Of a DNA stretch of 18,286 nucleotides, positions 1-7,307 are shown piece after piece. The stretch is from positions 1 through 18,286 of the forward strand of contig JABMRH010000239.1 of NCBI GenBank assembly GCA_013202725.1, written 5' to 3'. Both the position numbers and the translations under genes were made by a program. The notes below the pieces were generated by a model. That model did no database searches, was not told the DNA's origin, and was given only the letters and a program-made list of their open reading frames with translations. Positions within the stretch are counted from its first letter, which is position 1; each line of letters starts with the position of its first letter. The stretch comes from Desulfobacteraceae bacterium. GTDB lineage: Bacteria > Desulfobacterota > Desulfobacteria > Desulfobacterales > ETH-SRB1.

Positions 1-899
1 ATAAGGTTAATTACCCATCCCATGGCCATCATGGGCCATGTTAAAAGTCCTATATAGCTTATGAAGGCTACAAAATCGCCGGGTGTTATGGTTAAAACTA
101 TGGTTTGCCGCCCGCCAAGGTAGAGCAGTATTGCAAGGCTCAGGTTTGAAAAAAGGAGCATCATAGGGAAAAAGGAGCCGGTAATCCTTGCCAGCCTGAG
201 ATTTTTAGCAATGTAATCGCTTGATATGGCCTCTAATTTCAAAGACTCGTCCCTTTCCATGTTATATGCCTTTATAATGCGTATGCCTGCAAACCGCTCC
301 CTTACAGCCTCTGTCAAATCCGCAAAGGTTTTCTGCACCTCGCCGTAAAGCCGGTGCATCTTTTTGCTGAAAAAACGGGCGCCTAACACTACCAGGGGCA
401 TGGGGATTAAAACGATTAATGTCAGCAGCTTGTTTATATACAACATAAAGCATATAGATGCTGTGCCTAACACAACGGCATCTGTAAGGGCAACCATGCC
501 CATGCCTATTGCCATCCGAACATGTTGAATGTCGTTGGTTGCATGCGCCATTAAATCGCCGGTTTTTACCCTGTCGAAATATGAAGCCGAAAGTGTTTGA
601 ATATGGGCAAAAAGGATGTTTCGCAGACCTTCTTCAGCCCTTCTTGAGGTTCCTATGAGACAGCGCCGCCATCCATACCTGAACAGCCCTATCATTACGG
701 CGATTCCCACGATATAAAGGGCATATGATGACAGCCCGATTAAATCGATGTTAAATAAGGTAAGATCGTCAACAGCCCATTTAATTATTCTCGGGATAAT
801 AAGCTGAAGTATATCAACGGCGATCAGGCAGATGAGACCGGAGATAATTAAATATCTATTTTCCGAAAAATAAGGTTTTATTAAATGCAGTGATTTCAT
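1..899 (-). CDS. ABC exporter, fused permease/ATPase, N-terminal membrane part (truncated by window edge)
   Basis: Reading leftwards from the ATG at 899, about 299 codons are open to the window edge. The protein starts MKSLHLIKPYFSENRYLI and has several hydrophobic segments typical of the six-helix membrane domain of type IV ABC exporters. The conserved intracellular segment DLMAHATNDIQHVRMAIG lies around residues 116-133, and this wording is characteristic of the MdlA/YheI-like multidrug or lipid exporters. The nucleotide-binding domain (Walker A, LSGGQ) would lie beyond position 1 and is not seen, so the ATPase half is assumed from the family. Substrate unknown. It is divergent from the ribonuclease gene, separated by a spacer with an octamer repeat. 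No strong Shine-Dalgarno was found before the ATG, and no alternative in-frame ATG lies close upstream. Confidence 0.85.
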   Translation of the reverse strand, partial: MKSLHLIKPYFSENRYLIISGLICLIAVDILQLIIPRIIKWAVDDLTLFNIDLIGLSSYALYIVGIAVMIGLFRYGWRRCLIGTSRRAEEGLRNILFAHIQTLSASYFDRVKTGDLMAHATNDIQHVRMAIGMGMVALTDAVVLGTASICFMLYINKLLTLIVLIPMPLVVLGARFFSKKMHRLYGEVQKTFADLTEAVRERFAGIRIIKAYNMERDESLKLEAISSDYIAKNLRLARITGSFFPMMLLFSNLSLAILLYLGGRQTIVLTITPGDFVAFISYIGLLTWPMMAMGWVINL

Positions 900-943
900 T
901 GGATTAACATTTAGACAGCTAATATCATTGAAAAGCATCCCAC

Positions 944-980
944 GCAAAGCCGCAAAGCAGCAAAGCCGCAAAGCCGCAAA
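944..980. repeat. Octamer tandem repeat, unit GCAAAGCC, about 4.6 copies
   Basis: Copies start at 944, 952 (one change, GCAAAGCA), 960, 968 and a partial one at 976. It fills much of the divergent spacer between the ABC exporter and the ribonuclease gene, upstream of both starts. No protein is encoded. It resembles the simple purine-rich repeats found elsewhere in this window. Confidence 0.9.
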
Positions 981-1042
981 TTTTCCTTATTTTTTTACTA
1001 AAGAATCAGCGTATGGTCAAACAACTTAATGGCATCCGTACA

Positions 1043-1071
1043 TTGACTTTCACAGGGCTGGTTGTTATGAT
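1043..1071 (+). promoter_or_regulatory. Putative sigma70 promoter of the RNB ribonuclease gene
   Basis: A -35 box TTGACT (1043-1048) and a -10 box TATGAT (1066-1071) are separated by 17 bp; each box matches 5 of 6 consensus bases. Transcription would start at about 1077-1079, on or next to the ATG at 1079. The boxes lie inside the extra codons that would be used if translation began at 1013, which argues against that longer start. Confidence 0.5.
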
Positions 1072-1078
1072 TTTAATT

Positions 1079-3109
1079 ATGAAACCAGGAAATATTATTG
1101 AATATATCGACCGCCAGAAAATAATATGCGCGGTTGTTATGGAAGTCAAAAATACGAAATTGCGGCTTCTTACAGAAAAAGACCGGGAAGTAAAACTTTC
1201 CACAGGCCGTGTTTCACATAAATCCAGCACATGTATGGATCTTTCATCAAGCAGATATGAGCTGGTTGAAGCTTTAAAGGCAGCGGCAAACAAGCGCAAA
1301 TATCTGATCGGCAGTGTAAATATCAGGGAGTTATGGGATATATTACATTCAGAACAGGAATGGATCGATCTGGCCACCATGACCGAACTGTGTTTCCCGG
1401 CTAATCCTGACGGTGATCACGAGGCAGCGGTTGTCAGGGCATTTTTTAACGACAGGCTTTATTTTAAGTTCGACCTTGATCGCTTTTTCCCGAATTCAGA
1501 AAAGCGGGTTGAGCAGATTGCCGCCCATAGAAGGGAAGAGGCTCGAAGAGATCGGATAATAGAGGAGGGCGGGGCATGGCTTAAAATGGTCAATGCAGAT
1601 AAGGGCTCTTTTTCACCTGATTCTCTGTCCTTAGAATATGTAAAGATATTAGAGTCCTTTTATCTGTTTGAAAAGGAAAGCACACATTATGCTCTTGGCA
1701 AAGCAATGCTTGAAAAGGCCGGCATAAGAACTGGTGAAGCTGTTTTTGAGCTTTTAGTAAAGCTGGGTGTATGGGATAAAAATGAAAATATTGAACTGCA
1801 TAGATATAAAATCCCGATCACTTTTCCTGCGGAGGTAACAAAAAGGGCGGCAGAGCTGGCAGATTCCATGGCTGACAGAGGTCAGAGGTCAGAGGTCGGA
1901 GGTCAGAGGTCAGAGGTTATTTCCACATACAGTGGTCGAGAGGATCTGACCATGCTTCCTGTTATTACGATAGACGGGCAGTCGACCACAGATTTTGATG
2001 ATGCCTTAAGCATTGAGGAGATTGGTGATCACTACAGGCTTGGTATTCATATATCCGATGTGGGCCATTATATCAAAAAAAGGGATATTATTGACGAGGA
2101 AGCCCTTGTTCGCGGAAGCTCGATTTACACGCTCGACAGAAAAATACCGATGCTGCCGGCATGCTTTGCCGAGGATCTATGCAGCCTGAAAGCAGGCGAA
2201 TTGCGTCCGGCCATAAGTGTAATGGTAAAATTAAGCCGGTTTTTTGAAACAATCGATTTTGAGATTATTCCAAGCCTTGTAAGGGTAAAACAGCAGCTTA
2301 CATATTATGATGTTAACATGATTGCAGAGGATGACAGGGAAATAGGCATCCTGTATGATATAGCAAAAAAATTTCGTGAATTCAGGCTTGGCAGGGGCGC
2401 AGTACAAATAACTTTACCTGAAATCAATATCCGGACAAATGAAGCCGGAGAACTGGCAATAAGCAGGATACAGAGGGAAAGCGCAGGAAGGATGCTGGTT
2501 GCGGAGATAATGATAATGGCCAACTGGCTTATGGCCCGTTTCCTGGCAAAACATAACGCGCCTGCAATTTTTAGATCCCAGCCGGACCCACGGGATCGTC
2601 TCTATAAAGGCAATAAAGGCTCTCTGTTTCAAAACTGGATGCAACGAAAGCTGCTAAGCCGTTATGTGCTAAGCATGGAGCCGGAACATCACTCAGGACT
2701 GGGGCTGGAGGCTTATGTTACCGCCACATCACCTATCCGCAAATATTATGACCTTGCCACGCAGCGCCAGGTCCGGGCTATTCTCGAGCTGGAAGAGCCT
2801 TATAGTATCGAGGAGATAGAACGCATAATTCAATTGCTTGAGCAGCCCATGAGCTGTGTGCTGAAAATTCAAAACAGCCGCCACAGATACTGGCTGCTTA
2901 AGTATCTTGAAACAAGAATCAACCAAAAGGAGGAGGCTGTTGTGCTGTTTAAACGGAAAAACAGCTACCAGGCGCTTATGAAGGAATATATGATAGAATG
3001 TGAGCTGCCGGTATCGAGCGGAATAGATTTAAAGCCCGAGGACCTGATTCAGGTCAGGATACAGCATGTTAATGCAAGAAAGGATGTGCTTTCCGTGTAT
3101 ATGGGATAG
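1079..3109 (+). CDS. RNB-domain exoribonuclease (RNase II/R family)
   Basis: Predicted 3'-5' exoribonuclease acting on RNA in the cytoplasm. The RNB catalytic signature is intact: D299 in TIDG and D305, D307 and D308 in TTDFDDALS have exactly the spacing of the RNase II metal ligands D201, D207, D209 and D210. The later TSPIRKYYDLATQR segment corresponds to the conserved RNA-binding Arg region. The N-terminus (MKPGNIIEYIDRQKIICAVV) looks like a small beta-barrel domain, and the C-terminus ends in an S1/OB-like stretch. Start: an in-frame ATG exists at 1013, but I prefer 1079 because the protein similarity appears to begin at MKPG and a promoter overlaps the extension. Neither start has a clear Shine-Dalgarno. 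Residues 267-280 are encoded by a heptamer minisatellite just before the catalytic domain. Length is 676 aa from 1079, slightly longer than E. coli RNase II. It is not obviously RNase R, so no symbol is given. Confidence 0.9.
   Translation: MKPGNIIEYIDRQKIICAVVMEVKNTKLRLLTEKDREVKLSTGRVSHKSSTCMDLSSSRYELVEALKAAANKRKYLIGSVNIRELWDILHSEQEWIDLATMTELCFPANPDGDHEAAVVRAFFNDRLYFKFDLDRFFPNSEKRVEQIAAHRREEARRDRIIEEGGAWLKMVNADKGSFSPDSLSLEYVKILESFYLFEKESTHYALGKAMLEKAGIRTGEAVFELLVKLGVWDKNENIELHRYKIPITFPAEVTKRAAELADSMADRGQRSEVGGQRSEVISTYSGREDLTMLPVITIDGQSTTDFDDALSIEEIGDHYRLGIHISDVGHYIKKRDIIDEEALVRGSSIYTLDRKIPMLPACFAEDLCSLKAGELRPAISVMVKLSRFFETIDFEIIPSLVRVKQQLTYYDVNMIAEDDREIGILYDIAKKFREFRLGRGAVQITLPEINIRTNEAGELAISRIQRESAGRMLVAEIMIMANWLMARFLAKHNAPAIFRSQPDPRDRLYKGNKGSLFQNWMQRKLLSRYVLSMEPEHHSGLGLEAYVTATSPIRKYYDLATQRQVRAILELEEPYSIEEIERIIQLLEQPMSCVLKIQNSRHRYWLLKYLETRINQKEEAVVLFKRKNSYQALMKEYMIECELPVSSGIDLKPEDLIQVRIQHVNARKDVLSVYMG
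1877..1918. repeat. Heptamer tandem repeat AGAGGTC, six copies, inside the ribonuclease gene
   Basis: Units start at 1877, 1884, 1891, 1898 (GGAGGTC), 1905 and 1912 (AGAGGTT). The tract is 42 nt, so it is read in frame as 14 codons (RGQRSEV GGQRSEV) between the N-terminal region and the RNB catalytic domain. A gain or loss of one unit would shift the frame. Confidence 0.95.
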
Positions 3110-3140
3110 GGTTCGCAAAAGAGATTTTTTTCGTTTCTAT

Positions 3141-3776
3141 TTATCGAGTTCGAATATGAACGCAGAGCAGCAGGCCCTGTTTTAGAAATACCGTGGCCGA
3201 ATTTTCGATAAATACATTGCTGATCCCACGGCTTGAGCCAAATCTCAATAGGTCATCCTTCAGTGGATATTCCAGCCCGACAGTGGTTATGCCAAGCGCA
3301 TCCCGGCCAAGAGGAATCAGAGAGAGGATATCCTCCTTTTTCCCTTGGAATGTTATCTCTTTTCCTGCCCGCAGCAGCATGATTTCATGGCGTCCATCTA
3401 TAATACGGATGGTTGCATTGGACAGGTTTTGCTCTGCCGGAAGCAAAATGTTTGCAATACTCATATCCCAGCGGCCGCCCATGGCGCCGAACACAACGAT
3501 TTCATCAGCGCCGCGGTCAATAGCAAGTCTTAAGGCCAGCTCCAGATCGGTTTGATCCTTTTTTGCCGGATAACGTATGATCTCTACGCCTGCAATTTGC
3601 GGCCCCTTTATGTCATCGGTGGTAAGAGAGTCAAGATCTCCTATTACCACATCAGGAGTTATGCCTAATCTCAGGCAGTGATGCAGCCCGCCATCTGCAG
3701 CAATGATTAAATCCTTTCCGCTCAGGATAGAGTCTGAATTATCAATAGTTCCATTTGCAAATATAATGGTTCGCAT
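3141..3776 (-). CDS. thiN: Thiamine diphosphokinase (thiamine pyrophosphokinase)
   Basis: Transfers pyrophosphate from ATP to thiamine to give thiamine diphosphate, the last salvage step for this cofactor; cytoplasmic. The 211-aa product has the usual length and the three family signatures in order: AADGG near residue 26, PDVVIGDLDS around residues 41-50, and KKDQTDLELAL around residues 77-87, which carries the metal-binding aspartates. The C-terminal beta domain that closes the thiamine site follows. The ATG at 3776 has no clear ribosome site. The gene lies 23 nt after pepA on the same strand, so cotranscription is likely. It converges with the ribonuclease gene, 31 nt apart, with no obvious terminator hairpin between them. 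No TPP riboswitch is visible upstream. Confidence 0.93.
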   Translation of the reverse strand: MRTIIFANGTIDNSDSILSGKDLIIAADGGLHHCLRLGITPDVVIGDLDSLTTDDIKGPQIAGVEIIRYPAKKDQTDLELALRLAIDRGADEIVVFGAMGGRWDMSIANILLPAEQNLSNATIRIIDGRHEIMLLRAGKEITFQGKKEDILSLIPLGRDALGITTVGLEYPLKDDLLRFGSSRGISNVFIENSATVFLKQGLLLCVHIRTR

Positions 3777-3799
3777 TAGTAAAGCCGAAATTCATTATT

Positions 3800-5272
3800 T
3801 TATATTTTATCAAGTAGGTCGCAGAACAGCCGCACGCCAAAGCCGGTGCCGCCTGCGCCGCAGTATCCATCCCCTTTTTTGATATAAGCCGGTCCCGCAA
3901 TATCGATATGAGCCCATCTGGCGTTTTCGGTAAACTCCGAAAGGAAGAGGGCTCCTGTAATAGCGCCGCCCCAGCGTGAGCTGCTTATATTCTTTATATC
4001 GGCCAGATCGCTCTTGAGAAGCTCTTTGTAATCATCAGGCATGGGCAGTCTCCAGCAGCGTTCATGAGTTTTTTCGCCGGATAATTCTATAGCTTTTGCC
4101 AGCTCATCATCAAAAGAGAGCACTCCCGCGATTTTTTCCCCTAATGCTATGACACACGATCCGGTTAGTGTCGCAATATCAATAATGGTATGAGGTTTAT
4201 ATTTTTTTATACAAAAGGAGAGTGCATCTATCAATATGAGCCTGCCTTCAGCATCTGTATTTCCTATTTCAACTGTTTTGCCGTCATAGCTCTTTACAAT
4301 GTCTCCGGGACGGCAGGCGCTGCCTGACGGCATATTTTCAACGATTGGGATTACCCCGACAACTCTTACATCAAGCTTTTGCCTTGCCGCCGTAATCAGG
4401 GTCGCAGCGACTGCGGCGGCTCCGGACATATCCGCTTTCATACCCTCAAGGGAACCGGTCGGTTTTAAATTAATGCCGCCAGAGTCAAAGGTAACACCTT
4501 TTCCCACCAGGGCTATCCTCTTTTTTCCGGCTCTTTTTGGATTATATTCAAGTATGACCATTCTTGCCTTGCTCTGACTGCCGGCTGCCACAGCCAGCAT
4601 GGCATTAAACCCTTTTTGCTTCAGCGCCTTTTCATTTAGAACCCTTACAGTAAGATTTTCTTTTTTGGCAAAGGCTACAATAGACCTTGTAAACTGCTCA
4701 GGTCTTTTATAGTTGGATGGGGTGCTGACCCACTCTCTCGCCAGGATGGTTCCCGCGCAAACAGTTGAGATACGTGTTAGCAATTTGTTGTATTTTTTTA
4801 TCATATCGGCTTTTACAAGGAGGTTGATTCTTTTTAATGGTTTAAGCTTTTTCTCCTTTTTATATTTGTCAAAAATATGATTTCCAAGAAAGGCTCCTTC
4901 CATCAATGCCTCAAGCACAGATGCGATAGCGATCTTTATATTTTTGCCGCAGGGACCAGCCAGAAGGACTTCAGTGAGATTTATTTTCATGCATTTTTTT
5001 ACTGCTCTTCCCGCAAACGTCCGCAGCGCTTCAGCATCGATTTTTTCAAGTTTCCCAAGGCCAAGAAACATCACCCTCTTTGCTTTTACTTCTTTAATAT
5101 CATAAAAAATTACTTTATCATCCTTTTTGCCTGTAAACTCCTTAAGCTGCTTTGCTTTTTTAATAAGCAAGGATATCGTTGGACTGTCATGAATTGTTTT
5201 ATCTTCACAAACAGGTATAATCAGTGTTTCTGTTTTTACTTTTTTTAGATCAATAGATGTCAGTTTAAGCAT
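3800..5272 (-). CDS. pepA: Leucyl aminopeptidase, M17 family (cytosol aminopeptidase)
   Basis: Removes N-terminal residues from peptides using two metal ions; cytoplasmic peptide turnover. The C-terminal catalytic domain has the expected motifs: VGKGVTFDSGG with K258 and D263, the GMKADMSGA segment with a further metal-ligand Asp, and the family signature NTDAEGRL with the conserved D, E and R. The N-terminal domain is the variable M17 macro-like domain. Start: the frame stays open to 5422, but that would overlap the upstream kinase gene by 80 nt. ATGs at 5302, 5281 and 5272 are all possible and none has a good Shine-Dalgarno. I chose 5272 (MLKLTSIDLKKVKTETL), which gives 490 aa, the normal family length. 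It is downstream of the hybrid kinase and upstream of thiN on the same strand. Confidence 0.93.
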   Translation of the reverse strand: MLKLTSIDLKKVKTETLIIPVCEDKTIHDSPTISLLIKKAKQLKEFTGKKDDKVIFYDIKEVKAKRVMFLGLGKLEKIDAEALRTFAGRAVKKCMKINLTEVLLAGPCGKNIKIAIASVLEALMEGAFLGNHIFDKYKKEKKLKPLKRINLLVKADMIKKYNKLLTRISTVCAGTILAREWVSTPSNYKRPEQFTRSIVAFAKKENLTVRVLNEKALKQKGFNAMLAVAAGSQSKARMVILEYNPKRAGKKRIALVGKGVTFDSGGINLKPTGSLEGMKADMSGAAAVAATLITAARQKLDVRVVGVIPIVENMPSGSACRPGDIVKSYDGKTVEIGNTDAEGRLILIDALSFCIKKYKPHTIIDIATLTGSCVIALGEKIAGVLSFDDELAKAIELSGEKTHERCWRLPMPDDYKELLKSDLADIKNISSSRWGGAITGALFLSEFTENARWAHIDIAGPAYIKKGDGYCGAGGTGFGVRLFCDLLDKI

Positions 5273-5342
5273 GTTTTTCATTTTTTTTAATTGAGAAGTC
5301 ATACAAAACCAGGAGAGAGAAGTTTTACGTCCAAAAGAGTTT

Positions 5343-7292
5343 TCAACTGTCAAGTATCTTTCTAAGCATCTTAGAAAGCTGTAGCATATTAAATGGTTTT
5401 TGAATAAATCCATCACAACCACGGCTCATTATTTCACTCGCTTGGTCGTCAATGCTATATCCACTGGAAAGTAAAACCTTTATATTTGGTTTTATCTCCT
5501 TAAGAACATTATATACATCGCTCCCGGCCAGATCCGGCATAATCATGTCCAACATGACCAATGTAATTTTATCTTTATCTTTTTTAAAAATTTCCAGAGC
5601 CTCTTTTCCACCTCCGGCGACAAAAACATTATAGCCCATATTATTGAGCATTTCCCGAGAAACATTAATAACTATTTCCTCGTCGTCAACTATCAAAATC
5701 GTCTCGGTTCCATGCAAAATCTCATCTTCTGTATCATTCCGCAGTTGACTAACAATTTGTGCTTCTACAGCCGGCAGGTAAAAATTAAATGTTGTCCCCT
5801 CACCCTTTTTGCTGTTAACGTTGATTAGCCCCCCATGATTTTTTATGATACCATAAGCCGAAGCAAGCCCAAGCCCTGTCCCCCCGCCCAACTTTTTGGT
5901 TGTAAAGAATGGCTCAAAGATATGCTGCAGGGTCTCTTCATCCATACCAACTCCTGTGTCGGTCACAGAAACCATTACAAACTCACCGGGTTTTATTCCA
6001 TAATGTATGACATCTTCATCATCTAACCTGATATTTTTCGTCTTAATGAATATGTCCCCACCTTCCGGCATCGCATGCCAGGCATTCACAAAAAGATTTA
6101 ACAGAACCTGTTCTATTTGCGACCGGTCTATTTCAACTGCGCAAACATCTTTCTGAAGCATTGTGTGGATTTTGCTCTCCTTTCTTGAGCGACCAAACAT
6201 ATCAGAGCATTTTTCTATGAGCTCGTTAATATCGGCAGGCTTAACCTCGTATTTACCACCCATGGCAAAACCTAAAAGTTGTTTGGTAAGATCTGCCCCC
6301 TTTTTAACCATGTCTTCTATGCCTTTGAGGTGTTTATAATGGGGATGGGTTAAATCGATATCATGATTTATCAAAGAAATCCGGCCCATGATTCCCATAA
6401 GCAGGTTATTAAAATCATGAGCAATACCTCCTGCCAGAGTCCCTATAGCCTCCATCTTCTGAGACTGCAGGAGTTGTGCCTCAAGGCGTTTTCTATCACC
6501 TATATCTCTTGCCACACCATAAGTTCCCACAAATGTTTTATCGATTTCATCTATAAGTTTATCATATATACCCATGGATTTTAATTCCACTATCAACAAA
6601 CATTTTTCCGGGTCATGGCTGTTGTTAGACGTTTTTAGTCTTAATTCAAGGCCGGAAGTAGCACGAGAACCTGTTCTTCTTTCATTAAAGTGGTATTTTG
6701 CTTTATTTAGATCATCTTCAAATAAAATATATGTATAGTGTTTACTTAAAAGCTGCTCCGCATCGCAGCTAAGTAAAGATTCGACAGCGCCATTTATAAA
6801 CGTAATTTCTCCTTCAGGATTAAGAGTGTAAATTATATCCGGTGATGCATTAACCAGATATTGGTATCGCTGTTGCGTTACCTTCAGTCTTCCGTTGATA
6901 AGCTTATTTTCTTTTTCTAATTTAATCTGATTAATTGTATTTTTTACTCTTGCCAGAAGTTCTTCAAAATCAAAGGGTTTTCTAAGATAATCGTAAGCTC
7001 CCCATTTCAAGCATTCTACGGCTGAGTCAATACTTGCATGCCCGGTCATAATTATAACCATGATATCTAAATGCTGACCTTTTATATAATCCATAACCTG
7101 GCGGCCATCCATTTCGGGCATAATCATATCAAGGAGAACCATATCATAACTATCTTTGTTCAAACATTCTATTGCTTCTCTACCATTGCAACCGGTCTGT
7201 ATATTATAGCCTTCGTTACTTAACAAAAGCTTCAGGCTATCTCGCATCCGGGCTTCATCATCTACTATTAAGATTTTGGGCTCATACGACAT
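5343..7292 (-). CDS. Hybrid sensor histidine kinase, REC-PAS-HisKA-HATPase-REC
   Basis: Soluble hybrid kinase of 649 aa with no membrane segment. The N-terminal receiver (residues about 5-120) has the acidic pair DD at 11-12, phospho-acceptor D55 in LLDMIMPEMDG and the conserved Lys in LRKPF. After a short coiled coil comes a PAS domain (about 135-265), then a HisKA dimerisation helix with H292 in GGIAHDFNNLL. The HATPase follows with N box (LLNLFVNAWHAM), G1 box (DTGVGMDE) and G2 box (GGGTGLGLASAYG). The C-terminal receiver has D582 in MLDMIMPD and the conserved Lys in IQKPF. Start: ATG 7292 has a GGAGG site (7298-7302) five bases upstream; the TTG at 7304 is rejected. It begins 15 nt after the HDOD-GAF kinase ends, so the two are probably cotranscribed. 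Ligand and final output are unknown, since no DNA-binding domain is present. Confidence 0.93.
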   Translation of the reverse strand: MSYEPKILIVDDEARMRDSLKLLLSNEGYNIQTGCNGREAIECLNKDSYDMVLLDMIMPEMDGRQVMDYIKGQHLDIMVIIMTGHASIDSAVECLKWGAYDYLRKPFDFEELLARVKNTINQIKLEKENKLINGRLKVTQQRYQYLVNASPDIIYTLNPEGEITFINGAVESLLSCDAEQLLSKHYTYILFEDDLNKAKYHFNERRTGSRATSGLELRLKTSNNSHDPEKCLLIVELKSMGIYDKLIDEIDKTFVGTYGVARDIGDRKRLEAQLLQSQKMEAIGTLAGGIAHDFNNLLMGIMGRISLINHDIDLTHPHYKHLKGIEDMVKKGADLTKQLLGFAMGGKYEVKPADINELIEKCSDMFGRSRKESKIHTMLQKDVCAVEIDRSQIEQVLLNLFVNAWHAMPEGGDIFIKTKNIRLDDEDVIHYGIKPGEFVMVSVTDTGVGMDEETLQHIFEPFFTTKKLGGGTGLGLASAYGIIKNHGGLINVNSKKGEGTTFNFYLPAVEAQIVSQLRNDTEDEILHGTETILIVDDEEIVINVSREMLNNMGYNVFVAGGGKEALEIFKKDKDKITLVMLDMIMPDLAGSDVYNVLKEIKPNIKVLLSSGYSIDDQASEIMSRGCDGFIQKPFNMLQLSKMLRKILDS

Positions 7293-7296
7293 AATT

Positions 7297-7302
7297 ACCT
7301 CC
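7297..7302 (-). promoter_or_regulatory. Shine-Dalgarno that fixes the hybrid kinase start
   Basis: On the minus strand this reads GGAGGT, five bases before the ATG at 7292. It lies in the 15-nt gap after the stop of the HDOD-GAF kinase, which suggests coupled translation of the two genes. Confidence 0.8.
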
Positions 7303-7307
7303 ACATG

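Noticed and set aside
1013..1078. N-terminal extension of the ribonuclease from the ATG at 1013
   Set aside because: No ribosome site, a sigma70-like promoter overlaps it, and the recognisable protein begins at MKPG (1079).
2305..2926. Minus-strand open frames inside the ribonuclease gene
   Set aside because: Low-complexity shadows of a well-supported plus-strand coding region, with no family resemblance.
3110..3140. Bidirectional terminator between the ribonuclease and thiN
   Set aside because: There is a T-run but no convincing hairpin in the 31-nt gap.
3777..3799. TPP riboswitch before the thiamine diphosphokinase gene
   Set aside because: The gap to pepA is only 23 nt, too short for a THI element, and no conserved riboswitch core is visible.
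5273..5422. Longer pepA start
   Set aside because: It would overlap the end of the hybrid kinase gene by 80 nt, and the extra residues do not resemble the family; ATG 5302 or 5281 cannot be excluded.
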